In this document: one piece after another, positions 51,623 through 60,342 of the stretch
Numbering within the stretch: position 1 is the first letter of the stretch
How the letters are laid out: every line of letters begins with the position of its first letter
Source of the DNA: Neotamlana sargassicola
Lineage (GTDB): Bacteria > Bacteroidota > Bacteroidia > Flavobacteriales > Flavobacteriaceae
Reading direction: 5' to 3'
Length of the DNA: 64,000 nt
Assembly: GCF_020523965.1 (NCBI RefSeq)
Contig: NZ_JAJAPX010000001.1
Span: 310,001-374,000 of the forward strand
Made by a program: the position numbers and the translations under genes
Notes under the pieces: generated by a model
The model's input: only the letters and a program-made list of their open reading frames with translations
Databases searched by the model: none
Told to the model about the DNA's origin: nothing

Positions 51623-54463
51623 TTAACCTACAATATTTACTATTTTTCCTGGCACTACAATTACTTTTTTAGGCGTTCTGCCTGCTAATTGTTCTTGTGT
51701 TTTTTCGTGCGCCATAACGGTTTTTTCAATATCATCTTTACTCATATCCATTGGTAATTCTAGCGTAAAACGCATTTTACCGTTAAACGAAATAGGGTAA
51801 TTTTTGCTACTTTCAACTAAATGACTTTCATCGAAAACAGGAAACAGTACTGTAGAAATAGACTCGCTATTTCCTAACTGGCTCCAAAGCTCTTCAGCAA
51901 TGTGTGGCGCGTACGGCGAAATTAAAACCAATAAAGGCTCTAAAATAGCTTTGCTTGTACATTTTTGTTGGGTTAACTCGTTAACAGCAATCATAAACGT
52001 TGACACCGAAGTATTAAACGAGAAATTCTCAATATCTTCCTGTACCTTTTTTATGGTTTTATGTAATGTTTTTAAGTTGTCTTTGGTTGGTTCTGCGTCG
52101 GTAACTTTTAGTCCGTTATCGTCTGCATACAGCTTCCAAAGTTTCTTTAAGAAATTGTGCACACCTGTAATACCCGCAGTATTCCAAGGTTTGTACTGTT
52201 CTAAAGGCCCTAAAAACATTTCGTATAAACGTAAACTATCTGCGCCATAATCGGCAACAATATCGTCTGGGTTTACAACGTTGTATTTCGATTTCGACAT
52301 TTTTTCGACGTCGCGACCAACTTTGTAAACGCCATCTTCTAATATAAATTCGGCATCTTTAAATTCTGACCTCCAGTTTTTAAAAGCTTCAACATCTAAC
52401 TCATCAGAAGCATTTACAAAAGATACATCGGCATGAATTTGTTGCACTTTTTCATCTTTTATTAAACCTTTCGATATAAATTTATTTTCACCTTCAACTC
52501 TATAAACAAAAGCACTAGTTCCCAAAATCATACCTTGGTTAATTAGTTTTTTTGCAAATTCAGGAACTGGCACAAATCCTTTATCAAATAAAAATTTCTG
52601 CCAAAAACGGGCGTATAATAAATGCCCTGTGGCATGCTCGCTTCCGCCAATGTATAAATCAACTTCTTTCCAATAATTTAAGGCGTCTTTACTTGCGAAG
52701 GCTTCGGTATTACCAGCATCCATGTATCGGTTAAAATACCATGAACTTCCTGCCCAACCTGGCATGGTATTAAGCTCTAAAGGAAACACCGTTGTGTTAT
52801 TTATCTTGCTATTTTCTACAACCGAATTGGTTTCTGTGCACCAAGCCCAAACGTTGGCGTTACCTAATGGTGGCTCGCCAGTTTCGGTTGGTAAATATTT
52901 TTCAACTTCTGGTAATTGTATTGGTAAATGTTTGGCATCAATCATTTGTGGCATACCATCTAGATAATACACTGGGAATGGCTCACCCCAATAACGCTGA
53001 CGACTAAAAACAGCATCACGTAAACGGTAATTGGTTTTGCCTTGACCATGCCCAATTTGCTCTAATTCGTAAATGGCACGTTTTGTGGCTTTTTTATAGT
53101 TCATTCCGTTAAGGAAATCGCTATTAGCAATTTTTACATTGTCTTTTGATGCGTAAGCTTCTTCGCTTATATCTACACCATCAAAAATATTTATAATGTC
53201 AATATTAAAATGCTTTGCAAAATCGTAATCGCGCTGGTCGCCACAAGGCACTGCCATAACGGCGCCTGTACCGTAACCGGCAAGCACGTAATCGCCAATC
53301 CAGATTGGAATTGGGGCTTTGGTAAACGGATGCTCTGCATAAGCCCCAGTAAAAGCGCCCGAAATGGTTTTTACATCTGCCATACGTTCGCGCTCACTGC
53401 GTTTTGCGGTGGCTTCAATATAGGCTTCAACCTCAGCTTTTTGTTCTGGTGTTGTAATTTGTAATACTAAATCGTGTTCTGGTGCCAATGTCATGAAACT
53501 TACACCAAAAATAGTATCGGGGCGCGTGGTGAAGACTTCAATTTGAGGCTTCTCGACTGCGCTCGAAGTGACAGCATCATTAGGAATAACATTAAAAGTT
53601 ACCGATGCACCAACCGATTTACCAATCCAGTTGCGTTGGCTTTCTTTAAGCGAATCTGTCCAATCAATAGTTTCTAGACCTTGCAACAAACGTTCGGCAT
53701 AAGCAGAAATGCGCATGCTCCATTGGGTCATTTTTTTACGTACCACAGGATGCCCACCACGTTCTGAAACGCCGTTTACAATTTCGTCGTTGGCTAAAAC
53801 GGTTCCTAAAGCCGGACACCAGTTTACTTCTGTTTCAGCTAAATAAGTTAAGCGATACCCAAGTAAAATTTCTTGTTGTTTTTTGCTTGAAAAAGCATTC
53901 CAATCTTCAGCAGAAAAAACAGTGATATCTTCATCGGCAACAGCGTTTACATTGGCGTTACCTTCGTTTTCAAAAACTTTAATTAATTCTGAAATGTCTT
54001 CAGCTTTATTAGCATCAACATTATACCATGAATTAAATAATTGTATAAAAATCCACTGTGTCCACTTGTAATATTCTGGATTACTGGTGCGCACTTCTCT
54101 ACTCCAATCAAAAGAAAATCCTATTTGATCGAGTTGGCGGCGGTATGTTTTTATGTTGGCTTCGGTAGTTAGTGCCGGATGCTGCCCTGTTTGAATAGCA
54201 TACTGTTCTGCTGGCAAACCAAACGAATCGTAACCTTGCGGATGTAAAACATTAAAACCTTGGTGGCGTTTGTAACGTGCATAAATATCGGATGCAATAT
54301 AACCCAACGGATGCCCAACATGTAAACCTGCACCACTTGGGTAAGGAAACATATCTAAAACATAATATTTTGGTTTATCGCTATTGTTTTCAGCTTTAAA
54401 CGTTTGGTTTTCGGCCCAATATTTTTGCCATTTGGCATCAATGTCGTTGAAATTGTATTTCAT
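51623..54463 (-). CDS. leuS: Leucine-tRNA ligase
   Basis: Class I synthetase, 946 residues. Signature HIGH-type motif is PYPSGAGLHVGHPLGY and the KMSKS motif is present (EKMSKSKYNVVNPDD). The CP1 editing domain has FTTRPDTIFGVSF and the TGAVMAVPCGDQRDYDFA motif. A flavobacterial insertion is seen near residues 135-180 (ANKAEDISELIKVFENEG). Residues 298-305 (VTSSAVEK), just before the editing domain, are encoded by an inserted dispersed repeat (53548-53574) that keeps the frame. A -7 box lies at 54493-54500. Confidence 0.97.
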   Translation of the reverse strand: MKYNFNDIDAKWQKYWAENQTFKAENNSDKPKYYVLDMFPYPSGAGLHVGHPLGYIASDIYARYKRHQGFNVLHPQGYDSFGLPAEQYAIQTGQHPALTTEANIKTYRRQLDQIGFSFDWSREVRTSNPEYYKWTQWIFIQLFNSWYNVDANKAEDISELIKVFENEGNANVNAVADEDITVFSAEDWNAFSSKKQQEILLGYRLTYLAETEVNWCPALGTVLANDEIVNGVSERGGHPVVRKKMTQWSMRISAYAERLLQGLETIDWTDSLKESQRNWIGKSVGASVTFNVIPNDAVTSSAVEKPQIEVFTTRPDTIFGVSFMTLAPEHDLVLQITTPEQKAEVEAYIEATAKRSERERMADVKTISGAFTGAYAEHPFTKAPIPIWIGDYVLAGYGTGAVMAVPCGDQRDYDFAKHFNIDIINIFDGVDISEEAYASKDNVKIANSDFLNGMNYKKATKRAIYELEQIGHGQGKTNYRLRDAVFSRQRYWGEPFPVYYLDGMPQMIDAKHLPIQLPEVEKYLPTETGEPPLGNANVWAWCTETNSVVENSKINNTTVFPLELNTMPGWAGSSWYFNRYMDAGNTEAFASKDALNYWKEVDLYIGGSEHATGHLLYARFWQKFLFDKGFVPVPEFAKKLINQGMILGTSAFVYRVEGENKFISKGLIKDEKVQQIHADVSFVNASDELDVEAFKNWRSEFKDAEFILEDGVYKVGRDVEKMSKSKYNVVNPDDIVADYGADSLRLYEMFLGPLEQYKPWNTAGITGVHNFLKKLWKLYADDNGLKVTDAEPTKDNLKTLHKTIKKVQEDIENFSFNTSVSTFMIAVNELTQQKCTSKAILEPLLVLISPYAPHIAEELWSQLGNSESISTVLFPVFDESHLVESSKNYPISFNGKMRFTLELPMDMSKDDIEKTVMAHEKTQEQLAGRTPKKVIVVPGKIVNIVG
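53548..53574. repeat. TCGACTGCGCTCGA-type repeat inside leuS
   Basis: Plus-strand GCTTCTCGACTGCGCTCGAAGTGACAG shares CGACTGCGCTC-nnnn-TGACA with the intergenic element at 15447-15467. It lies within the leuS coding sequence and encodes residues around V298-K305 in frame at the junction between the catalytic core and the editing domain. Confidence 0.75.
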
Positions 54464-54492
54464 CCTGTTTATTTCTACATTTTTTGAAAGCG

Positions 54493-54500
54493 CAAATTTA
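54493..54500 (-). promoter_or_regulatory. -7 promoter box of leuS
   Basis: Minus-strand TAAATTTG, an exact TAnnTTTG match, 29 nt before the leuS ATG. Confidence 0.6.
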
Positions 54501-54620
54501 CGTTTTAAAACGAAAAAGAGCCAATTAATACCAATACATTTATGTTAAGCGAATTTTAATGTTATAAAAACAAGCCTTTAATAAAGCAATTTGTAATTTC
54601 GCAGCATAAAACGTAGTATT

Positions 54621-55547
54621 TTGATAAATAAAAATACCCAAGCCCATTTAGCTGTTTTTGGTGCAAATGCCATTTATGGTGCTAATTACATTATTGCCAA
54701 AGGCATTATGCCCGATAAAATTATGCCAACGGCATTTGTTTTTATTAGGCTAGCTAGTTGCACCTTTTTATTTTGGTTACTCAAACTATTATTTATTAAA
54801 GAACGTGTTGAAAAAAAAGATTTTTTTAAACTTTTTTTATGCGGCCTTTTTGGTGGTGCTTTAAACCAAATGCTGTTTTTTCATGGCATTAATTTAACAT
54901 CGCCTATCGATGCTTCTATTATACAAACTGCAACCCCTGTTTTAGTTTTAGTTTTCAGTTTATTTATTTTAAAAGAAAAAATTACATTAAACAAAGTATT
55001 AGGTATTACAATTGCCGGCATTGGAGCTGTTACCTTAATTCTTTATGGTAATAACGCACAAGGTAATAGTTCGTTTTTAGGTAATTTACTAATTTTTGGT
55101 AACGCATGTAGTTATGGCTTATACTTGGTTATAGCAAAAACTATAATGAAAAAATATCATGCCATTACCGTTTCAAGTTGGATATTTTTAATAGGTTTTA
55201 CTATTTCTCTTCCATTTAATGTAAATGCTTTTTTAGAAACAAACTTTAGTGGTTTTACTGCGCATACCGTTTTAACCATTGGTTACGTTATTTTATTTAC
55301 TACGTTTTTTGCCTATTTATTTAACATTTTTGCTTTAAAACACTTAGCGCCTTCGGTTACAAGCAGCTATGTATATTTACAACCTGTGGTTAGCTTTATT
55401 CTTGTTAGTATTTTGGCTTACGTTTTTATGCAAAGTGAATATGCAAAAGATATAAACCCTATTAAAATTTTTAGTTGTTTGTTAGTTGCCGCTGGAGTTT
55501 ATATTGTTAGCAAACCTAAAAAAGTAAAACAAGCTAAAACAAAATAG
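54621..55547 (+). CDS. EamA/DMT family transporter
   Basis: A 308-residue inner-membrane protein with ten hydrophobic segments in two EamA repeats (AVFGANAIYGANYIIAKGIMP in the first; GNACSYGLYLVIAKTIMKKY in the second), of the drug/metabolite exporter superfamily. The substrate is unknown. The frame begins with TTG at 54621; no ATG or GTG is found in a suitable place. A near-consensus box TAATTTCG is present at about 54592-54599. Confidence 0.88.
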   Translation: MINKNTQAHLAVFGANAIYGANYIIAKGIMPDKIMPTAFVFIRLASCTFLFWLLKLLFIKERVEKKDFFKLFLCGLFGGALNQMLFFHGINLTSPIDASIIQTATPVLVLVFSLFILKEKITLNKVLGITIAGIGAVTLILYGNNAQGNSSFLGNLLIFGNACSYGLYLVIAKTIMKKYHAITVSSWIFLIGFTISLPFNVNAFLETNFSGFTAHTVLTIGYVILFTTFFAYLFNIFALKHLAPSVTSSYVYLQPVVSFILVSILAYVFMQSEYAKDINPIKIFSCLLVAAGVYIVSKPKKVKQAKTK

Positions 55548-55635
55548 CCACGTTATCGTTTTTATTGAAAAGCGTAATTTTAAACACATTGTGTTATTTA
55601 GTTTTATATTTTTACGTGATTAATTTATTCATTTT

Positions 55636-56514
55636 ATGAGTTCATCGTTTGAAAAACATCAAAAACGCCGTTTAATTTCCTCTTACTTTTCGGTAATATT
55701 AAGTATTGCCTTAGTGTTATTTTTAGTAGGATTGTTGGGCTTATTGGTGTTGAATGCCAAAAAAGTTTCTGACCATTTTAAAGAACAAGTAGTTGTTACT
55801 ATTTACTTAAAAGACAATGCTAAAGAAGTTGAAACCAAACAACTTGAAAAAAGTTTGGCTATGGCCGAGTATGTTAAACATACCGAGTACGTATCGAAAG
55901 AACAAGCGGCAGAATTTATGAAAGCCCAAAACGGCGAAGATTTTATGGATTTTGTTGGCTACAACCCATTACAAAACTCTATTGATGTTTATCTGAAAGC
56001 AGATTTTGTTACTACCGAACATCTTGAAAAAATATCAAACGAAGCCTTAACCAAAGATTTTGTTGATGAAGTAAGCTACGACAACGATTTGGTAAAGCTC
56101 ATGAATAACAATGTTAAAAAAATAAGCTTTTGGGTGCTTTTAATTAGTGGCATTTTTACTGTTATAGCTGTACTATTAATTAATAGTTCCATTCGCCTTT
56201 CTGTTTACTCAAAACGTTTTACCATAAAAACCATGCAAATGGTTGGTGCTACAAAACAATTTATTCGCAGGCCTTTTGTTTGGAAAAGTATTCGTTTGGG
56301 AATGATTGGTGCTTTAGTAGCATTAATAGGAATGGCTATAGTATTGTATTACCTTAACAAAACCTTTGCTGAGTTACAACTTTTAAGTAACCCCGTTTTA
56401 ATAGGTTTACTATTTCTATTTATTTTTGCCCTAGGTGTCGTTATTACTTGGGTAAGCACCCATTTTGCAACACAACGTTTTTTAAACTTAAAAACCGAAC
56501 AACTATACTACTAA
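55636..56514 (+). CDS. ftsX: Cell division protein FtsX
   Basis: A 292-residue permease-like subunit of the FtsEX complex, which activates peptidoglycan hydrolases at the septum. It has a cytoplasmic N-terminus, TM1 (~20-42), a periplasmic domain (~45-165) and a C-terminal FtsX block with three helices (FWVLLISGIFTVIAVLLINSSIRLSVYSKRF...KTMQMVGATKQFIRRPF). First gene of the ftsX-DUF3098-uppP-truB cluster that is conserved in Bacteroidota; gaps are 36, 0 and 1 nt. ftsE is not in this window. Confidence 0.93.
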   Translation: MSSSFEKHQKRRLISSYFSVILSIALVLFLVGLLGLLVLNAKKVSDHFKEQVVVTIYLKDNAKEVETKQLEKSLAMAEYVKHTEYVSKEQAAEFMKAQNGEDFMDFVGYNPLQNSIDVYLKADFVTTEHLEKISNEALTKDFVDEVSYDNDLVKLMNNNVKKISFWVLLISGIFTVIAVLLINSSIRLSVYSKRFTIKTMQMVGATKQFIRRPFVWKSIRLGMIGALVALIGMAIVLYYLNKTFAELQLLSNPVLIGLLFLFIFALGVVITWVSTHFATQRFLNLKTEQLYY

Positions 56515-56550
56515 AAAATAATTGCTTTTATTTGTAAAAAATTAAAAATT

Positions 56551-56805
56551 ATGGGAGAACAAAAACGAAAAGAAAGCAAAAAACCAGCTTTTGTTTTTGG
56601 CAAAAAAAACTATAAATTTATGTTTATTGGTTTAGCTGTTATAGCGTTAGGTTTTATTTTAATGTCTGGTGGCGGCAGCGACGACCCAAATGTTTTTAAT
56701 CCTGAAATTTTTAACTGGAGACGTATTCGTTTGGCACCTATGCTAGTGCTTATTGGTTTTGGTCTTGAGGTATATGCTATTCTTTTAAATCCTGAGGAAA
56801 ACTAA
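56551..56805 (+). CDS. DUF3098 family membrane protein
   Basis: An 84-residue protein with two membrane helices (~23-40 and ~63-80) around the loop MSGGGSDDPNVFNPEIFNWRRIRLAP, which is the DUF3098 signature. It overlaps the uppP start by one base (TAATG at 56805). The conserved place between ftsX and uppP points to a role in envelope or cell-wall assembly; the exact function is unknown. Confidence 0.92.
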   Translation: MGEQKRKESKKPAFVFGKKNYKFMFIGLAVIALGFILMSGGGSDDPNVFNPEIFNWRRIRLAPMLVLIGFGLEVYAILLNPEEN

Positions 56806-57599
56806 TGAATATAATTGATGCTATAATTCTTGGAATTATTCAAGGACTTACCGAATTTTTGCCAGTATCATCTAGTGGCCATTTAGAATTAGGTAAAGCC
56901 ATTTTAGGTGATAATTCCGTTCCAGAAGAAAGTTTACTATTTACTGTCGTTCTTCATTTTGCAACTGCATTAAGTACTATAGTTGTATTTAGAAAAGATA
57001 TTTTAGATTTAATTAAAGGCGCCTTAAAGTTTAAATGGAACGACGATTTACAGTTTATAGTTAAAATTGGAATTTCAATGATTCCAGCTGTTATAGTTGG
57101 TTTATTTTTCGAAGAACAACTTGAAGCCCTATTTGGAGGAAACATTTTACTTGTTGGCTGTATGCTTATTGTTACTGCCTTATTATTATTTTTAGCCGAC
57201 AAAGCTAAAGACACCAACAAAAAAGTATCGTTTGCAAATGCTTTTTTAATAGGTATTTCGCAAGCTATTGCCATGTTGCCTGGTATTTCACGTTCCGGAT
57301 CAACTATTTCTACATCAGTATTATTAGGAAATGATAAAACCAAAGCTGCGCGCTTTTCATTTTTAATGGTTGTACCTTTAATTTTTGGTAAAATGGCTAA
57401 AGATGTTTTAAGTGGCGATATTTCTTTAGAAAGTCAAAATTTCACTGCGCTTTCTATTGGCTTTGTTGCAGCATTTGTAGCAGGACTATTTGCTTGTACC
57501 TGGATGATTGCACTAGTTAAAAAAAGTAAACTATCTTACTTTGCTATTTACTGTGCTGTAGTTGGTGTTATTGCTATTGCAGTTGCTTTATTAAATTAA
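56805..57599 (+). CDS. uppP: Undecaprenyl-diphosphatase (BacA type)
   Basis: A 264-residue inner-membrane enzyme that recycles the lipid carrier undecaprenyl diphosphate to the monophosphate for cell-wall synthesis; also gives bacitracin resistance. Motifs: GLTEFLPVSSSGHLELG near the N-terminus and MLPGISRSGSTISTSVLLG in the second half, with 8 membrane segments. Coupled to the DUF3098 gene by a 1-base overlap and to truB by a 1-nt gap. Confidence 0.95.
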   Translation: MNIIDAIILGIIQGLTEFLPVSSSGHLELGKAILGDNSVPEESLLFTVVLHFATALSTIVVFRKDILDLIKGALKFKWNDDLQFIVKIGISMIPAVIVGLFFEEQLEALFGGNILLVGCMLIVTALLLFLADKAKDTNKKVSFANAFLIGISQAIAMLPGISRSGSTISTSVLLGNDKTKAARFSFLMVVPLIFGKMAKDVLSGDISLESQNFTALSIGFVAAFVAGLFACTWMIALVKKSKLSYFAIYCAVVGVIAIAVALLN

Positions 57600-57600
57600 T

Positions 57601-58296
57601 ATGAAAACTGCAGAAGATTATCTAACTGGGCAAGTTTTACTTATAGATAAACCCTTAAACTGGACATCGTTTCAGGCTGTAAATAAACTGCGCTGGGAAA
57701 TACGTCAAGCCTTCAATATTAAAAAAATAAAAGTTGGGCATGCAGGCACGCTCGATCCTTTAGCTACTGGGCTTTTAATTATTTGTACGGGTAAAAAAAC
57801 TAAAGAAATTAATACATTTCAGGCTCAAGTTAAAGAATACACAGGAACCATTGTTTTAGGGAGTACAACACCTTCTTTTGATTTAGAAACCGAAATAAAT
57901 GAAACATTTCCAACAGATCATATTACAGAAGAATTAATACATCAAACCACCAAACAATTTATTGGAGATATTGAACAGTTTCCACCAGTTTTTTCTGCAG
58001 TAAAAAAAGATGGCAAACGTTTATACGAATTTGCAAGAGCTGGTGAAGCCGTTGAAATTAAACCAAGAACCATCAATATTTCTGAATTTGAAATCACTTC
58101 CATCGAAAATTTAAATGTTAATTTTAGAGTCGTTTGCAGCAAAGGTACTTACATACGTTCTCTAGCTAACGATTTTGGAAAAGCATTACAATCCGGCGGG
58201 CATTTATCGGCTTTACGACGCACTAAAATTGGAGATTTTAATGTTGAAAATGCCGTAAGTATTGAAGCCTTTATTAGCCAGCTTAACAACAATTAA
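57601..58296 (+). CDS. truB: tRNA pseudouridine(55) synthase
   Basis: Converts uridine 55 of tRNAs to pseudouridine. The 231-residue sequence has the catalytic Asp in HAGTLDPLATGLL, the KEYTGTIVLG segment and PVFSAVKKDGKRLYEFAR, plus SKGTYIRSLANDFG. It is the short form without a long C-terminal PUA domain, usual in Bacteroidota. Last gene of the conserved cluster. Confidence 0.95.
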   Translation: MKTAEDYLTGQVLLIDKPLNWTSFQAVNKLRWEIRQAFNIKKIKVGHAGTLDPLATGLLIICTGKKTKEINTFQAQVKEYTGTIVLGSTTPSFDLETEINETFPTDHITEELIHQTTKQFIGDIEQFPPVFSAVKKDGKRLYEFARAGEAVEIKPRTINISEFEITSIENLNVNFRVVCSKGTYIRSLANDFGKALQSGGHLSALRRTKIGDFNVENAVSIEAFISQLNNN

Positions 58297-58358
58297 CATC
58301 TATATATCAATATTTTACGTATATTTCAGGAAACCTATTTATTCAGAATTTTTTAGAT

Positions 58359-59066
58359 TTGAACCTAACAAATCAACATAAAGCCCTAATAATCAGCTCC
58401 ATATTCGCAACTATTGTACTTACATTAGCTTTTAATTTGGGCTTAGAGCGTCACGAAATGTTACTAAATGAGAGTTATTACGAGCTTGAACCTGAAAAAA
58501 AGCGAACTCCTGAAGAAGAAAAAATTCAAAAAACACTAGATAAATTTAGTAAAGCACGTACCAACAGCGCATCGAACGAAAACAAAAAAAACAAACATTT
58601 TGCGCAAGCGTTTAAAACCATTGCACCACCTAAAGATTATGTTCCTAAGTTTAGTAGTTATCAAGACGGACCAAACACAGCAAAACAAAGCTATAAGAAA
58701 CAAAACGATACCGAACTAAACAAGGAAGAACTCGAAACATTTAGTAAAGTAAACGAACTTCTTAAAAAACAAAAATCGGGTAACGACAATTCGAAAAGCA
58801 CCATAAGCTATTCCTTATTAAACAGAACAAAAGTACATATTCCCATTCCCATTTATTTATGCGAAGAAAATGGTAAAATTGTAGTAAACATTACCGTAAA
58901 CGATAAAGGTAATGTGGTTAACACATATGTAAACAGCTCATCGAATTCGGCTAACGAGTGTTTAAAAGAACGGGCTTTAGAATATGCCAAACAATCCGTT
59001 TTTAGCCCAGACCCAAGCAAACCTTCCCAAATAGGAACTATTACATTTAACTTTATAGGGAAGTAA
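58359..59066 (+). CDS. TonB-C-terminal-like protein with one membrane anchor
   Basis: A 235-residue protein: an N-terminal helix (~9-28), a Lys/Glu/Ser-rich linker (~40-150) and a C-terminal domain (KVHIPIPIYLCEENGKIVVNITVNDKGNVVNTYVNSSSNSANECLKERALEYAKQ) with the organisation of TonB C-terminal domains. It may pass energy to outer-membrane receptors or be a TonB-like envelope spacer. The only bacterial-type start in a suitable place is TTG at 58359, which overlaps a TAnnTTTG-like sequence (58354-58361); the true start is uncertain. It overlaps the convergent gene at 59053 by 14 nt. Confidence 0.75.
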   Translation: MNLTNQHKALIISSIFATIVLTLAFNLGLERHEMLLNESYYELEPEKKRTPEEEKIQKTLDKFSKARTNSASNENKKNKHFAQAFKTIAPPKDYVPKFSSYQDGPNTAKQSYKKQNDTELNKEELETFSKVNELLKKQKSGNDNSKSTISYSLLNRTKVHIPIPIYLCEENGKIVVNITVNDKGNVVNTYVNSSSNSANECLKERALEYAKQSVFSPDPSKPSQIGTITFNFIGK

Positions 59067-59670
59067 CAGGACTTAATTTATTTAAAATTTCGGTAATATC
59101 TTCAATAATATTTTGGCCTTTATTTTTGTTATACCAATGCTGTAAAACTTCCTTAAATTCGGGTGTTAAATTACCGTGCTTACTTTTAAATTCATTAACC
59201 AAATTAGTGGCTTCGGTTGGTCTTGGTCCATAAGTATCAAAAACTTCACCGGTTTCATTATCAATCATAATTACTTTTGGAATAGATCGTCCGCCATTGG
59301 TTAAAAACGCATCCATAAGCTCTAAATTTTCATCACGCAACACCAATTTTAAATCAATATTATCGTTTAATTCTGCTACCTTATTAATTGCTGGTAAAAC
59401 ATGGGCTGCATCGCCACACCAACTTTCGGTAATAGCGAGAAAAGTAACCGACCTGCTAAATGCAGCAACAGCCTCTTTATGGTTTTGGCTTACTTTTATT
59501 GTTTTGTCCCAACGCTTCATGCGTCTTTCATTAAGTTTAGTATAGTTTATTAAAGCATCACTTTGCTCTAATCCTGTGGTTACTTCATTTAAAGCTAAGT
59601 TTTTAATTAACTCTCGATAAGCATTGTAATTAATAGCTTTTTGTAAACTTTTTGCAATTATAGAATCCAT
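59053..59670 (-). CDS. Thioredoxin family protein (cytoplasmic)
   Basis: A 205-residue protein without a signal peptide. It resembles the Thioredoxin_9 type: the core motif ESWCGDAAHVLPAINKVAE has a single Cys in place of CxxC, with the cis-Pro loop SIPKVIMIDNETGEV. A monothiol redox or thiol-binding role is possible. Its 3' end overlaps the TonB-like gene by 14 nt; a promoter box lies at 59703-59710. Confidence 0.87.
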   Translation of the reverse strand: MDSIIAKSLQKAINYNAYRELIKNLALNEVTTGLEQSDALINYTKLNERRMKRWDKTIKVSQNHKEAVAAFSRSVTFLAITESWCGDAAHVLPAINKVAELNDNIDLKLVLRDENLELMDAFLTNGGRSIPKVIMIDNETGEVFDTYGPRPTEATNLVNEFKSKHGNLTPEFKEVLQHWYNKNKGQNIIEDITEILNKLSPVTSL

Positions 59671-59702
59671 AATTATTTATAATTTAAGGCAAAACATCAA
59701 AG

Positions 59703-59710
59703 CAAATTTA
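59703..59710 (-). promoter_or_regulatory. -7 promoter box of the thioredoxin family gene
   Basis: Minus-strand TAAATTTG, an exact TAnnTTTG match, 32 nt before the ATG at 59670. Confidence 0.6.
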
Positions 59711-59775
59711 GCGCATTAATATTTTAATTAGGATGATATTTGTCATACTTTTACGCTAATCCTTACAACAAAAAT

Positions 59776-60342
59776 ATGAGCACAAAACATCGATGCGGCT
59801 GGTGCGAAGGCGATGCGCTTTACGAAGCATATCACGACCAAGAATGGGGCGTTCCTGTTTATGACGATGCTACCATTTTTGAATTTTTAACTTTAGAAAC
59901 CTTTCAGGCCGGATTAAGTTGGATTACCGTACTTCGAAAACGTGAAAATTTTAAATTGGCTTTTGATGATTTTGACTATATAAAAATTGCGAACTACACG
60001 CAAGATAAGCTCGAAGAATTGTTACAAAATCCTGGGATAATTAGAAATAAACTGAAGGTAAAAGCAACGGTAACAAACGCGCAAGCATTTATTAAAATAC
60101 AAGAAGAATTTGGATCGTTTAGTAAATATATTTGGGGGTTTGTTAACGGAAAACCTATAAAAAACCAAGTAAAAAACTACAAAGAAGCACCGGCAAACAC
60201 AGCTATTAGTGATGCCTTAAGCAAAGACTTAAAAAAACGTGGGTTTAAATTTGTTGGCTCTACGGTTGTATATGCACATATGCAAGCAACTGGTATGGTA
60301 AACGATCATGAAATTAACTGTTTTAGGTACCATGAAGTTTAA
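59776..60342 (+). CDS. tag: DNA-3-methyladenine glycosylase I
   Basis: Base-excision repair enzyme that removes 3-methyladenine. The 188-residue sequence has the zinc-binding residues (RCGWCEGD with the first Cys; His in AYHDQEWG; NDHEINC near the C-terminus) and family motifs GLSWITVLRKRENF and KKRGFKFVGSTVVYAHMQATGMVNDH. I start at ATG 59776 (MSTKHRCGW); a TTG 36 nt upstream lies in the promoter region. The next gene overlaps its end by 11 nt. Confidence 0.95.
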   Translation: MSTKHRCGWCEGDALYEAYHDQEWGVPVYDDATIFEFLTLETFQAGLSWITVLRKRENFKLAFDDFDYIKIANYTQDKLEELLQNPGIIRNKLKVKATVTNAQAFIKIQEEFGSFSKYIWGFVNGKPIKNQVKNYKEAPANTAISDALSKDLKKRGFKFVGSTVVYAHMQATGMVNDHEINCFRYHEV

